64,000 nt of DNA, taken from assembly GCA_025728535.1 (NCBI GenBank), contig JAOBJO010000001.1, positions 1 through 64,000 on the forward strand, written 5' to 3'. This stretch comes from Candidatus Lightella neohaematopini (lineage in GTDB: Bacteria; Pseudomonadota; Gammaproteobacteria; Enterobacterales; Enterobacteriaceae). The notes below the pieces were generated by a model that was not told where the DNA came from, ran no database searches, and was given only the letters and a program-made list of their open reading frames with translations. Both the position numbers and the translations under genes were made by a program. How positions within the stretch are numbered: position 1 is the first letter of the stretch; each line of letters begins with the position of its first letter. Of this stretch, positions 39,633 through 52,098 are shown in pieces.

Positions 39633-41963
39633 TTAAAAATTAATCTTCAGTATAAGTCTTTTAAATATATTATATAATCTATTTATTTTAATTGTATTTA
39701 TATTATTATTTTTGCAACCACATACTGAACGAAAAATCAATACAATATTATTGAATGATACATTATCAAATATATAACACATATCTTGTGTAATGTTAAG
39801 TTTATTTTGTATTATATCCCAATTATTTACTAAATTTGTGAATTTTAGTTCAATATTATCAATTAACAGAATACATATTATTACATAACGTAATAACACT
39901 TTATAAATACTTTTAGCTAGTATTTTTATTACTTGATAATGTTTAGTTAAGAATAATTTATCATTATTATATAATAATAAATGTTGTCTAACAAATTCAT
40001 TTATAATTTTATTAACTAATAATTTTAATTCTAACTTATGTATACTAATGAAAAAATCTAATTTTACTATTGGATAAATATAATTAATTAAATATATTAA
40101 TTGTATTTTTTTAATACTAGAATTAGCATATATAATACTAGCAATTAATGCTGGTAAAATTAACACATGTTGTATACTATTTTTATAGTATTTTATATTA
40201 TAAATATTATCCTTTACTAAGGATACCAAATGAGTATTATTATCATAGATGATATTTTTATTACTTTTTAAAAAATTTTTTAACCAATACCTTTTATTAT
40301 CATAATTTCTAATTATCATATCTGGTAAATATGAAATACAATTTAACAAATTTAAATAACATAATAATTGTTTAAATAATTTTATTCTTGTTAATGTATA
40401 GTTATTAGAATCTAACAAAATTGTAAGACATAAATTAGATACATTAATTACTACAGCACTATTAATTTTATTCATAATATTATATGCAATATTATTTGCT
40501 AATGGGGTAATACATTTTTTATTAGTTTTTGAATAATATGTCTTTTTTATTATCTCATTTATATTTATTGGTTGACCAAAATTGATATGAACAGTATCTA
40601 AATTATAGATATTTTTCATTTGTTCAAATAAAAATAAAATATACCACTTTTTATTTATACTATTATTTATTTCTGCATCATAATAATCTATTTCTATAAT
40701 TTTCGTATAACTAATATTTATAGGAATAATAGTAACTGGTTTATGTATGTTATTTAATACATATTTTATAATTATACTTAATAAACCAGTTTTAGGTGTC
40801 AATAATTTACCGGTACGTGATCTGCTACCTTCAATAAAATATTCTATAGTACTATCATTATTTAATAATTGATTAAAATAATCACGAAAAATAATAGAAT
40901 ATAATTTGTTATTTTTAAAATTACGTCTTATAAAAAATGCTCCCAATAATCTAGCTATATTTCCTACTAACCAAAAATTTAGATTTATTCCAGCAGCAAT
41001 AAACGGTGGCAGTAATAAATTATGATACAATATATAAGAAATAATAATATAATCCATATGACTACGATGACATGGAATATAAATAATTTTATGTCTTTTT
41101 TCAGCAATTAACTTGACTCTATTTATATTATATGCTTTTAAAGCATTATGTATTCTCTTAAAAAGAAACTGAAATAGATTGTTACATAAATTAAATGCTT
41201 CATAAGAAAAATTAGATGATATTTCTTTAAAGAGTTTAATAATATCTTTTTCACTAAAACTTAATTTTCTTGTTTTACTAATTTTTATATGATTTTTAAT
41301 GTTACTAGTAATAATACCAACACTTGTATAAAGATCATTTGATCCAACTATTATTTTTTTTTGTCTTATAAAATAAATACTAACTATTCTTAATATTTTA
41401 TTAGTATTATTTAAAGTAATGCTATTTAACTTATTGTAAATATGAAGAGATGATAATGGATGAGAAAAATATATTATAATATCTTTTTTTATCCATAAAA
41501 AATTAATAATTTTTATAAAAAAATTAAATAAATTGTTAACAAAAAAATAAGAACTATTATAGAAAAATAATTTTTTCTTACTACTAATTATTGTTACTAA
41601 TATAATTGTAATATTACTATAATAATTAATAATTAAATTTAAATAATCATTAAACTTATTAATATTTTTACCACAATACATATATTTAAAACAATTATGT
41701 TTTTCCTTTATACAAAAAAATCTAGGTATCTTTTTATTATTATTAATTGATATGTTATCTAATGGATTTGGTAAATGATATTTTCTACATTGGATATACA
41801 ACAATATCAAATAAAGTTTAGAATTAGTTAACATTAGATAAATTAACGGGTGACTAATATTATTAGTTGTATTAACTAAATTATATTGATGTGTTCTAAT
41901 ATTTAATATTCTTTTAAATATAAAAGATATGAATAAAAAAAATATATTTTTCCAAAAAAACAT
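39633..41963 (-). CDS. plsB: glycerol-3-phosphate 1-O-acyltransferase
   Basis: First step of membrane phospholipid synthesis, acylating glycerol 3-phosphate at the inner membrane; 776 aa (E. coli 807). Acyltransferase block I HRSHMD (299-304, the HX4D motif), block II GAFFIRR (341-347), and block III around EGSRSRTGK (378-386) are intact. The N-terminal 280 and C-terminal 300 residues are very drifted and rich in Ile, Asn, Lys. It is divergent from dnaB. Many reduced symbionts lack plsB, so its presence is informative about envelope autonomy. Confidence 0.93.
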   Translation of the reverse strand: MFFWKNIFFLFISFIFKRILNIRTHQYNLVNTTNNISHPLIYLMLTNSKLYLILLYIQCRKYHLPNPLDNISINNNKKIPRFFCIKEKHNCFKYMYCGKNINKFNDYLNLIINYYSNITIILVTIISSKKKLFFYNSSYFFVNNLFNFFIKIINFLWIKKDIIIYFSHPLSSLHIYNKLNSITLNNTNKILRIVSIYFIRQKKIIVGSNDLYTSVGIITSNIKNHIKISKTRKLSFSEKDIIKLFKEISSNFSYEAFNLCNNLFQFLFKRIHNALKAYNINRVKLIAEKRHKIIYIPCHRSHMDYIIISYILYHNLLLPPFIAAGINLNFWLVGNIARLLGAFFIRRNFKNNKLYSIIFRDYFNQLLNNDSTIEYFIEGSRSRTGKLLTPKTGLLSIIIKYVLNNIHKPVTIIPINISYTKIIEIDYYDAEINNSINKKWYILFLFEQMKNIYNLDTVHINFGQPININEIIKKTYYSKTNKKCITPLANNIAYNIMNKINSAVVINVSNLCLTILLDSNNYTLTRIKLFKQLLCYLNLLNCISYLPDMIIRNYDNKRYWLKNFLKSNKNIIYDNNTHLVSLVKDNIYNIKYYKNSIQHVLILPALIASIIYANSSIKKIQLIYLINYIYPIVKLDFFISIHKLELKLLVNKIINEFVRQHLLLYNNDKLFLTKHYQVIKILAKSIYKVLLRYVIICILLIDNIELKFTNLVNNWDIIQNKLNITQDMCYIFDNVSFNNIVLIFRSVCGCKNNNINTIKINRLYNIFKRLILKINF

Positions 41964-42084
41964 AACTTTATCCTTAACAATTATTTATCTTAACATAAAT
42001 TATATTCACATCATGATAATATAAATAACCATTATTTACATAATATAATTTTTTTTCAAAAAATATAATCTATTTATTTATATA

Positions 42085-42113
42085 TTGATAATATTTATTA
42101 TTTATCTTATCAT
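42085..42113 (+). promoter_or_regulatory. candidate dnaB promoter
   Basis: TTGATA (42085-42090) and TATCAT (42108-42113), each one base from consensus, are spaced by 17 bases in the plsB-dnaB divergent region. Initiation near 42120 would give a leader of about 45 bases. No Shine-Dalgarno sequence precedes dnaB. Confidence 0.5.
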
Positions 42114-42166
42114 AATCGTTAACTTAATAAAAATGTGTTAAATTAATCTAATTATTTTATTTAAGT

Positions 42167-43561
42167 ATGCCATTAAAAAATTCTATTAATAATAAATTAT
42201 TTAATAATAATTATAAACATCATAGATCATTACCATATTCCATAGAAGCAGAACAATCATTATTAGGAAGTTTAATATTAGATAATAAACGTTTAGATGA
42301 TATTATTACTATAATTAGTAGTAATGATTTTTATAGTAATGTTCATCGTTTAATTTTTTGTGAAATACAAAATTTATTAAATAATGGTAAACCAGTTGAT
42401 TTAGTTACTTTATCACAATCATTAGAACAAAAAAATAAACTATCCGTAATTGGTGGTTGTGCTTATCTAGCAGAATTATCAAAAAATACACCTAGTATCA
42501 TAAATATAATATCTTACGCAACTATAATTAAAGAACATGCTATAGTGAGAGATTTAATTAATGTGGCACATGAAATAGTAGATGCTAGTTATTATCCTCA
42601 TGGTCGTAGTAGTTCAGATTTATTAGATTTAGCTGAATCATTAATTTTCCAAATTTCTGAAAACAGAACAAATACAAATAATAGTTTAAAAAACATTGAA
42701 AATATCTTAGAACATACAGTAAATAAAATTGAACAATTATATAAAAAACCTAATAGCAGTATCACTGGAATATCTAGTGGTTATAAAGATTTAGATATTA
42801 AAACTGCTGGTTTACAAAAATCAGAACTTATTATTATAGCAGCTAGACCTTCAATGGGTAAAACTACATTTGCAATTAATTTATGTGAAAATATAGCTAT
42901 GTTAGAAGATAAACCTGTTTTAATTTTTAGTTTAGAAATGCCAGGTGAACAAATTATGATAAGAATGTTAGCATCATTATCTCGTGTTGAACAAAGTAAG
43001 ATTCGTACTGGTCAATTAAACGATCATGATTGGACTAGAATTTCTAAGACTATAAAAATTTTACTAAGTAAGAAAAATATATATATTGATGATTCTTCTA
43101 GATTAACACCAACTGAAATAAGAGCTCGTGCACGTCGTGTATATAAAGAACATCAAGGATTAAGTGTAATTATGATTGATTATTTACAATTAATTAGAGT
43201 TCCGTATTTAGCTGAAAATCGTACATTAGAGATAGCAGAAATCTCTAGATCATTAAAATCTTTAGCTAAAGAACTAAAAATACCTATTATAGCATTATCA
43301 CAACTTAATAGGAGTTTAGAACAACGTGCTGACAAAAGACCATTAAATTCAGACTTAAGAGAGTCAGGTTCTATAGAACAAGATGCTGATCTAATTATGT
43401 TTATATATCGTGATGAAGTTTATAATGACAATAGTATGAAAGGTATTGCAGAAGTAATTATAGGAAAACAAAGAAATGGTCCAATTGGTACTATTAAATT
43501 AATGTTTAATGGTCATTGGTCTAGATTTGATAATTACTCTGATTATAATTATACTTATTAA
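42167..43561 (+). CDS. dnaB: replicative DNA helicase
   Basis: Hexameric fork helicase; 464 aa (E. coli 471). The N-terminal DnaG-interacting domain (SIEAEQSLLGSLILDN, 25-40) is followed by the RecA-like domain with Walker A ARPSMGKTT (226-234), Walker B VIMIDYLQLI and the arginine-finger region with SDLRESGSIEQDAD. Complete, with no intein. It is 33 bases ahead of ssb. Confidence 0.98.
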   Translation: MPLKNSINNKLFNNNYKHHRSLPYSIEAEQSLLGSLILDNKRLDDIITIISSNDFYSNVHRLIFCEIQNLLNNGKPVDLVTLSQSLEQKNKLSVIGGCAYLAELSKNTPSIINIISYATIIKEHAIVRDLINVAHEIVDASYYPHGRSSSDLLDLAESLIFQISENRTNTNNSLKNIENILEHTVNKIEQLYKKPNSSITGISSGYKDLDIKTAGLQKSELIIIAARPSMGKTTFAINLCENIAMLEDKPVLIFSLEMPGEQIMIRMLASLSRVEQSKIRTGQLNDHDWTRISKTIKILLSKKNIYIDDSSRLTPTEIRARARRVYKEHQGLSVIMIDYLQLIRVPYLAENRTLEIAEISRSLKSLAKELKIPIIALSQLNRSLEQRADKRPLNSDLRESGSIEQDADLIMFIYRDEVYNDNSMKGIAEVIIGKQRNGPIGTIKLMFNGHWSRFDNYSDYNYTY

Positions 43562-43594
43562 AAGTAAAATATTAATTTACAAATAGGAAAATAT

Positions 43595-44059
43595 ATGAAA
43601 GGAGTTAATAAAGTTATTTTATTAGGCCATTTAGGTAATGATCCAGAAGTACGTTACATGGCTAACGGTAATATAGTAGCTAATATTAGTTTAGCTACAT
43701 CTGATACATGGCGTGATAAACAAACAGGAGAAATTAAAGAGAAGACAGAATGGCATAAGATTGTTTTTTTTGGTAAAACAGCAGAAATAGTAAGAGAATA
43801 TTTAGTTAAAGGCTCACAGATTTATGTAGAAGGTAGCTTACAAACAAGAAAATGGCAAGATAAAAATAATACAGATCACTATACTACAGAAATTATAGTT
43901 AGTGTTAATGGTGCATTACATATTATTAATAATCGAAATAAAACTAAGAACAATATTAAAAATGATATTTCTAATAATAAACCAAGTAATGAAGAAACAA
44001 AAACGTATAAAAATGATAAGGACTTATCAATAAATTTTGATGATGATCTACCATTTTAA
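43595..44059 (+). CDS. ssb: single-stranded DNA-binding protein
   Basis: SSB, the tetrameric ssDNA binder; 154 aa (E. coli 178). The OB fold ([20 protein letters not shown]) is intact. The acidic C-terminal tip DDDLPF, which docks repair and replication partners, is preserved, while the Gly/Gln-rich linker is shortened and replaced by Asn/Lys-rich sequence. It has an ATAGGAAA ribosome-binding site. Its stop is 2 bases from that of convergent mnmE. Confidence 0.97.
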   Translation: MKGVNKVILLGHLGNDPEVRYMANGNIVANISLATSDTWRDKQTGEIKEKTEWHKIVFFGKTAEIVREYLVKGSQIYVEGSLQTRKWQDKNNTDHYTTEIIVSVNGALHIINNRNKTKNNIKNDISNNKPSNEETKTYKNDKDLSINFDDDLPF

Positions 44060-44061
44060 TA

Positions 44062-45420
44062 TTATTTACCTACGCAAAATTTAGAAAATATCTTATCTAG
44101 TAGTTTATCATCGTATACATTACCAATAATACTATCTAGGTAATGTTTAGCATGTTTTAATTCCTCTAGTAAAATATCATAATACAAGTGATGTTGTTTA
44201 CCCCTTATTAAATGTAAAGTAGCATTATGTAATATATTAAAGTATCTATGTTTATTTATAGTATTGCATTTATAGTTATTTTTAATATATAAATCTTTTA
44301 TATGATCAAAAATTAAATTTAGTCCACTTTTTAATTTAGCCGATATTGTTACAACATAATATCTTTCTAGTTTATTAATAGTAATGTTTTCATTACTAAG
44401 ATCAGCTTTATTACGAATAATAGTAATTGGTATATTATTTACTATTTTAATAAAATTATTATAAATACAATCTAATTGTTCAATTTCACAGTTAGTACTA
44501 TCTACTACTAATAATACATGATTAGCTGTTTTAATTTCTTTTAGAGAATGCTTAATACCTATTTTTTCTATAAAATTATTCGTATCATGAATTCCAGCTG
44601 TATCACTAATATTAATTATTATACCATCTAAATTAATACAATACCTTAATACATCTCTAGTAGTTCCAGGAAATGAAGTTACAATAGCATTATTACAACC
44701 AATTAGAGCATTAAATAAACTAGATTTTCCAACATTAGGTTCTCCTACAATTACTATTTTAATACCATCACGTAATATAATATTATTTTTTACTTGTTCG
44801 TTTAGTTTATTTATTGAATTAATTATATTATTTAAATTAGAAACAATCATATCATTAGATAATTGCTCTAATTGATCATCTGGAAAATTAATCATTGCTT
44901 CTATATGAGAATATAAATTATCTACAATTTTTATTAAATTTTTAATTTTATAAGAAAAATTACCTTTAAACGAATTTATTGATTCTTTAGAAAACTCTAA
45001 TGAGTTAGAATTAATTAAATCAACTATTGATTCGGCTTGTACTAAATCAATTTTTTTATTTAAAAAAGCGCGCATAGAAAATTCTCCCGGATTAGCTATA
45101 CGAATATTAGGCATTGAAATAATATAATTTAATAAAGTATTTAATATTATTGGCCCGCCATGACAATGTAGCTCTAACATATCTTCTCCGGTAAAAGAAT
45201 TTGGACGATTAAATAAAATGGCAATACCATAATCTATAATATCATTTTTGTACTTAAATGGTAAATAACTTGCTTTTCTATCCTTTGGGATTAATCCCAA
45301 TATTTTTTTTGTTATATTATATGTTAAAGTCCCAGAAATACGTATAATACCAATACTGCTGTGTCCAAAGATAGTAGCTATAGCAGCTATGGTATCACTA
45401 TTTTGATTTATTATACTCAT
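44062..45420 (-). CDS. mnmE: tRNA modification GTPase MnmE
   Basis: With MnmG it forms the 5-carboxymethylaminomethyl group on wobble U34 of certain tRNAs; 452 aa (E. coli 454). It has an N-terminal folate-binding domain, helical domain with inserted G domain (G1 GEPNVGKSS 226-234, DTAGI 273-277, NKAD), and the C-terminal FCVGK whose Cys is catalytic. It uses a folate cofactor, like Fmt. Position before yidC is the conserved order. Confidence 0.97.
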   Translation of the reverse strand: MSIINQNSDTIAAIATIFGHSSIGIIRISGTLTYNITKKILGLIPKDRKASYLPFKYKNDIIDYGIAILFNRPNSFTGEDMLELHCHGGPIILNTLLNYIISMPNIRIANPGEFSMRAFLNKKIDLVQAESIVDLINSNSLEFSKESINSFKGNFSYKIKNLIKIVDNLYSHIEAMINFPDDQLEQLSNDMIVSNLNNIINSINKLNEQVKNNIILRDGIKIVIVGEPNVGKSSLFNALIGCNNAIVTSFPGTTRDVLRYCINLDGIIINISDTAGIHDTNNFIEKIGIKHSLKEIKTANHVLLVVDSTNCEIEQLDCIYNNFIKIVNNIPITIIRNKADLSNENITINKLERYYVVTISAKLKSGLNLIFDHIKDLYIKNNYKCNTINKHRYFNILHNATLHLIRGKQHHLYYDILLEELKHAKHYLDSIIGNVYDDKLLDKIFSKFCVGK

Positions 45421-45430
45421 TATTCATATC

Positions 45431-46987
45431 CTATTTAAAACTACGAAATATTATTTGTTGTTGTATAATAGTTATCGTGTTACTAACAATATAATATAAT
45501 ACTAAACCAGAAGGAAACCAGAAAAAAAATAATGTAAATATAATCGGCATAACAGTTGCTATTTTTTTTTGTATTAAATCTTCAATATCATTTGATGATA
45601 ATTTTTGTATTATATACATAGTTATACCCATAATTACTGGTAAAACATAATAAGGATCTTGAGATGATAAATCATGTATCCAAAAGCAAAAATTAGCATG
45701 TCTTAACTCTACTGATCCAGATAATACATAATATAAAGCTAAAAATATTGGCATTTGTATTATAACTGGTAAACATCCTCCAAATGGATTAACTTTTTCT
45801 TTTTTATACAAAAGTAATATTTCTTTACTTTGTTGTTGTTTATTATTTTCAAATTTTTTACGAATCATAGAAATTTTAGGTTGTAAAAAACGTATTTTTG
45901 CCATTGAAATATACTGGGCTTTGGTTAAAGGATATAATATTATCTTTATTATTATAGTTGTGATAATTATTGATAATCCCCAATTATTTGTGTAATTTGT
46001 AACAAAGTTTAATAATTTAAATAAAGGTTGAGATATAAACCATAACCAACCGTAATCAATAGTAAGATCTAAATTATTAGCTACTAATTTTAGTTCTGAT
46101 TGTAATTTTGGACCAATCCATAATGTAGTATTAATATTCTTTTTATCATAAGCATTAATATTTATTTTATTTTTAAAACCAATAAAAACATTATCGTTTA
46201 TTTTATTAGTATAAATATTATTAGTTCCAATAGTTGGAATAACGAAAGCAGTAATAAAATATTTCTGTGACATAGCAATCCAGCCATGACTAGTATTAGT
46301 AATTAATTTATATTTATTAATTTTATTAAATTCATATTTTTTGTAATTTTCGTGATCAGTAGAATACGAACTACCTCTATAAAAACTATTAATAAAACTA
46401 TTATATTGATTAGGATTGTTAATAGATTGTTTTATTTGACCAAAAACGTTAATTATAATATTCTTATTAGTATTATTAGTAATACTATCAATAATATTAA
46501 TTTTATAACTATTACGTTTTAGTATAAATGTTTTTATATAAACAAAATTATTATTAGATTTATATATGAATGGTATTATTAATTCTTTCTGATTATTCTT
46601 TAAAATATATGTTATTTTTTTATTACAAAATTTTAATTGTTGTATTAAATTTTTACTATAATTGTCATCACTAAATAAACTACTTTGTAATTGATAAGTA
46701 AAATTTGATGAAGTATTTAGTAATTTAAATGATTCATGTGAATTAAGATATTTAGGATACTTTAATAAGTATGCTTGTTCTATTGTGGAATTATTTGGAT
46801 TAACTTTTAATAATAAGGTATCAGTTATGATAGTAATATTATGATCTTTATTATTGGATAAATAATTATTATTATTTGTTACATATTTATTTGTCAAGTT
46901 TAATTTATTATCATTTTGCCATATTTGCCACAATAAAAGAGAAATAAACATCAAAACAATTATAAGAAAATTTCTTTGTGTATTCAT
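45431..46987 (-). CDS. yidC: membrane protein insertase YidC
   Basis: Inserts and folds inner-membrane proteins alone or with SecYEG; 518 aa (E. coli 548). The N-terminal anchor (residues 6-22) is followed by a drifted, Asn-rich periplasmic domain (about 40-330). The conserved five-helix core starts near 335; it contains NPFGGCLPVIIQMPIFLALYY-type residues (PxxGCLP and QMPIF) and a conserved FFFWFPSGLVLYY helix. It follows yidD by 20 bases. Confidence 0.97.
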   Translation of the reverse strand: MNTQRNFLIIVLMFISLLLWQIWQNDNKLNLTNKYVTNNNNYLSNNKDHNITIITDTLLLKVNPNNSTIEQAYLLKYPKYLNSHESFKLLNTSSNFTYQLQSSLFSDDNYSKNLIQQLKFCNKKITYILKNNQKELIIPFIYKSNNNFVYIKTFILKRNSYKINIIDSITNNTNKNIIINVFGQIKQSINNPNQYNSFINSFYRGSSYSTDHENYKKYEFNKINKYKLITNTSHGWIAMSQKYFITAFVIPTIGTNNIYTNKINDNVFIGFKNKININAYDKKNINTTLWIGPKLQSELKLVANNLDLTIDYGWLWFISQPLFKLLNFVTNYTNNWGLSIIITTIIIKIILYPLTKAQYISMAKIRFLQPKISMIRKKFENNKQQQSKEILLLYKKEKVNPFGGCLPVIIQMPIFLALYYVLSGSVELRHANFCFWIHDLSSQDPYYVLPVIMGITMYIIQKLSSNDIEDLIQKKIATVMPIIFTLFFFWFPSGLVLYYIVSNTITIIQQQIIFRSFK

Positions 46988-47007
46988 TAAATTATAATTC
47001 TATCATA

Positions 47008-47238
47008 TTATAAATATTTATTAATTGGATCATATCCACCACCATTTACTGGTAAACATTTAATTATTCTTTTTATAGAAAAATAAATTCCTTTTACTAA
47101 ACCAAATATAACAATTGCCTCTATAGCAAATTGTGAACAACTAGGAATAAATCTACAATGTTTACCTAATAAAGGACTAATTATTATCTTATATCCATAT
47201 ATTATATTAACTATTATCTTTGATAATAACATTATCAT
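47008..47238 (-). CDS. yidD: membrane protein insertion efficiency factor YidD
   Basis: Small membrane-associated protein thought to aid YidC-dependent insertion; 76 aa (E. coli 85). The YKIIISPLLGKHCRFIPSCS segment with its paired cysteines and the Gly-rich GGGYDPI end are diagnostic. It overlaps the 3' end of rnpA by 32 bases in another frame, an arrangement also known in E. coli. ATG codons at 47238 and 47232 are both possible starts. Confidence 0.93.
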   Translation of the reverse strand: MIMLLSKIIVNIIYGYKIIISPLLGKHCRFIPSCSQFAIEAIVIFGLVKGIYFSIKRIIKCLPVNGGGYDPINKYL

Positions 47239-47575
47239 GTTGATTATTATTAATTGAACGTATTTTGAAATTAATTTTTCCTATCTTTGATAAATGTACT
47301 TTTACTAAAATTATATAATCCATAAAAAAAAACTTACTTCTATTTAAACGAAAATACTCACGTATTAATCTTTTAATTTTGTTTCTTTGAAATGATTTTT
47401 TAATATTTTTTTTTGGTACTATAATACCAATACGAGAATAATTCAAATTATTTATACATCCTATTATGATAAATTGTTTATCAAAACTAAAATATTCTAA
47501 TTTATTAAAAACTAAATTAAATTGTTTATTAAGTAATAACTTTTGTTTTTTTAAAAATTTATACTTTTTAATCAT
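47207..47575 (-). CDS. rnpA: ribonuclease P protein component
   Basis: Protein subunit of RNase P, which matures tRNA 5' ends; 122 aa (E. coli 119). The basic signature RNKIKRLIREYFR corresponds to the RNR motif that binds the RNA subunit, and the N-terminal FLKKQKLLLNKQFNLVF matches the family. It starts 1 base after rpmH ends, as in the conserved rpmH-rnpA pair. Confidence 0.95.
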   Translation of the reverse strand: MIKKYKFLKKQKLLLNKQFNLVFNKLEYFSFDKQFIIIGCINNLNYSRIGIIVPKKNIKKSFQRNKIKRLIREYFRLNRSKFFFMDYIILVKVHLSKIGKINFKIRSINNNQHDNVIIKDNS

Positions 47576-47576
47576 A

Positions 47577-47723
47577 TTATTTGTAACTGGAAACTGTTAA
47601 ATATAATCTTTCTTTAGCTCTTCTATTTGATAAAATCTTACGTCCACTATTTGTTTTCATACGATGACGAAAACCGTGTCTACGTAATCGTCTTAACTTA
47701 GATGGTTGAAAAGTTCTTTTCAT
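47577..47723 (-). CDS. rpmH: 50S ribosomal protein L34
   Basis: A 48-aa reading frame ([20 protein letters not shown]...) on the minus strand, matching E. coli L34 (46 aa) including the RRAKERL-like end. A strong AAGGAGAT ribosome-binding site lies 5 bases before the ATG. A TATACT -10 hexamer at 47762-47767 (minus strand) may belong to its promoter. Confidence 0.97.
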   Translation of the reverse strand: MKRTFQPSKLRRLRRHGFRHRMKTNSGRKILSNRRAKERLYLTVSSYK

Positions 47724-47912
47724 AAATTATCTCCTTAATTTTAAGGTTATTACTTTTGTAAAGTATAAATGTATAGAAATTATTTTAATAACTTAAAATA
47801 TATATTTTTTACTATAACTATGGTATCATACTAATCTTAGTATTACTTATGTATTAATAAATACAACAATTATCTTTAATAATAATATAATAAAATCTTA
47901 ATTTTAGTACTA
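47724..47912 (+). other. rpmH-dnaN spacer lacking dnaA
   Basis: In E. coli and many relatives dnaA and its promoter lie here, between rpmH and dnaN. Only 189 AT-rich bases remain, with no coding remnant I can recognise. A 7-bp inverted repeat (ATACTAA-TC-TTAGTAT) spans 47828-47843. I see no match to the DnaA box TTATNCACA on either strand, so I do not call an origin. Confidence 0.7.
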
Positions 47913-49013
47913 ATGAAATTTAGTATAGAGAATAATGTCTTAATAAAACTATTACAAAGTTTATATACTTTAACTAATAGTAGTTTATCGTTATTAATAT
48001 TGAATAATGTTTTAATTAAAGTTTTTAATAACTATATATTATTTATTAGAAATAATACAGAAGTAGAAATAATATCAAAGGTGGATAGTTGTAACATTAT
48101 TAATACTGGTATAACAACAGTATCAGTGAAAAAATTATATAATATATGTAAAAAATTATCTAGTAATAATATTATTAATATATCATTAGAAAATAATAAA
48201 TTAATTATTAAAACTAAAAATAGTTTGTATTCTTTATCTACTTTATCAGATAAGGAATTTCCTAAAATTAATTATAAAAAAAGTAATCTTTCTTGCATAT
48301 TGCCTAGTAATGCTTTATTTGATGCTTTATCTTGTACTTACTTTTCAATGGCTAAGCAAGATATACGTTATTACTTAAATGGTATATTATTCAAAATATC
48401 ATCAAATACTATGTACATAGTATCTACTAATGGACATAGATTATCTATTTGTAAAATTAATATTAGTTTAAATATATCAGATTTATCTATTATCATTCCA
48501 AGAAACGGAATATTAGAGTTAATGAGGTTACTAAATAAACATAAATGTTCGATTAATATATTTTTTAATAGCGATAGTATATCATTAACTATTGATAATT
48601 ATATATTTACTTCTAAATTAATTGATGGAATATTTCCTAATTTTATTAGCGTTATACCTAAAAATACAAACATTAATATATCTTTAAATTTAAAAGAGCT
48701 AAAAAATGCTTTAAGTAGAATAATAACTATTATTAGTGACAAATCATATGGTATTAAATTAATTATTAGTAAAAATAAGTTAATATTAATAGCAAATAAT
48801 TTAGATTTTGAAATAGCGAAAGAAATAATTATGATATCATATAGTGGTAAGGATATTGAATTTGCATTTAATGCAATATATATATTAGATGTATTAAATG
48901 TATTACAATGTGAAATATTAACATTAACATTTACTGATAATGGTATACTAAAAATTATTAGCTCGATACATCAACAATTATTAACTTATATTATAATGCC
49001 TATGAAAATTTAG
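47913..49013 (+). CDS. dnaN: DNA polymerase III subunit beta (sliding clamp)
   Basis: Beta clamp that tethers polymerase III to DNA; 366 aa, exactly E. coli length, with three repeated domains. Recognisable segments include PKINYK near residue 120, the NGILF and VSTNGHRLSIC stretch near 155-180, and the C-terminal YIIMPMKI, matching the ...MPMRL end of the family. It is strongly Asn/Ile/Lys biased but complete. recF, normally next, is missing. Confidence 0.95.
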   Translation: MKFSIENNVLIKLLQSLYTLTNSSLSLLILNNVLIKVFNNYILFIRNNTEVEIISKVDSCNIINTGITTVSVKKLYNICKKLSSNNIINISLENNKLIIKTKNSLYSLSTLSDKEFPKINYKKSNLSCILPSNALFDALSCTYFSMAKQDIRYYLNGILFKISSNTMYIVSTNGHRLSICKINISLNISDLSIIIPRNGILELMRLLNKHKCSINIFFNSDSISLTIDNYIFTSKLIDGIFPNFISVIPKNTNINISLNLKELKNALSRIITIISDKSYGIKLIISKNKLILIANNLDFEIAKEIIMISYSGKDIEFAFNAIYILDVLNVLQCEILTLTFTDNGILKIISSIHQQLLTYIIMPMKI

Positions 49014-49070
49014 TAGTTAATAATTCTAGCTATTAATAGTTGAAATATAAAATTAATTTTTTTACTAATA

Positions 49071-49091
49071 TAAGTAATATTTAGTTACTTA
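49071..49091 (+). terminator. inverted repeat between dnaN and gyrB
   Basis: A 7-bp perfect inverted repeat (TAAGTAA / TTACTTA) with a 7-base loop lies 57 bases past dnaN. It is A/T-dominated and not followed by a long U run; it is a weak terminator candidate or a chance palindrome. Confidence 0.25.
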
Positions 49092-49122
49092 CTTTAATTT
49101 ATTAAAACAAATAAATTTTTAA

Positions 49123-51549
<2,427 letters not shown>

Positions 51550-51632
51550 ATATTATTTTTTTACCAATAAGTAAATTATTAATTATTACTAGTAATAACT
51601 AATTATATAAGTTATAATATGTGGTAAATATC

Positions 51633-51661
51633 ATTTTTAATTTGTTTATAGAATAGGAAAT
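51633..51661 (+). promoter_or_regulatory. possible thermosensor-like pairing before ibpA
   Basis: The bases ATTTTT (51633-51638) can pair with GGAAAT (51656-51661), covering the TAGGA ribosome-binding site of ibpA with a 17-base loop. E. coli ibpA is controlled by an RNA thermometer. The pairing here includes two G-U pairs and is weak, and such U-rich/A-rich complementarity is common in AT-rich DNA. Treat as a hypothesis. Confidence 0.2.
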
Positions 51662-51665
51662 AACT

Positions 51666-52079
51666 ATGCATGATTATGATCTTTCCCCGTTATTAAAGCA
51701 ATGGATAGGATTTGATAGATTAGCTAGTAATATACAGATAGATCAAGAAAATTTTAATTTTCCACCATATAATATTGAAAAATATGATGAAGATCACTAT
51801 CGAATCGTATTAGCATTAGCAGGTTTCAAAGAAGATGAATTAATAGTAGAAATTGAAGGACCAAGATTAACAATTAAGGGTAAACCAACTTGCGAAAGTA
51901 AAGAGGTACATTATTTATATCAAGGATTAATATGTAAGAAATTTTCCTTGAGTTTTGCTTTAGCTGAACATATGTTAGTGGACTATGCTGAATTTAGTAA
52001 TGGTTTACTAAGTATTAATTTAATTAGACAAATTCCAGAATCATTACAACCACGTAGGATTATTATTAATAAGCAGTAA
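51666..52079 (+). CDS. ibpA: small heat-shock protein IbpA
   Basis: Hsp20-family holdase that binds aggregating proteins; 137 aa, identical in length to E. coli IbpA. The N-terminal [16 protein letters not shown], alpha-crystallin domain start [21 protein letters not shown] and the strand segment NGLLSINL are conserved; the C-terminal IEIN-type motif reads RRIIIN. E. coli ibpA lies near dnaA-gyrB, so the position is ancestral. Chaperone retention is typical of endosymbionts. Confidence 0.95.
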   Translation: MHDYDLSPLLKQWIGFDRLASNIQIDQENFNFPPYNIEKYDEDHYRIVLALAGFKEDELIVEIEGPRLTIKGKPTCESKEVHYLYQGLICKKFSLSFALAEHMLVDYAEFSNGLLSINLIRQIPESLQPRRIIINKQ

Positions 52080-52098
52080 TTAAATTTGTACCGTGTAT

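Noticed and set aside
47207-47238. yidD/rnpA overlap as something new
   Set aside because: The overlap of these two genes is known from E. coli and relatives.
47724-47912. Replication origin next to dnaN
   Set aside because: No DnaA boxes or repeated motifs; only position argues for it, and dnaA itself is missing.
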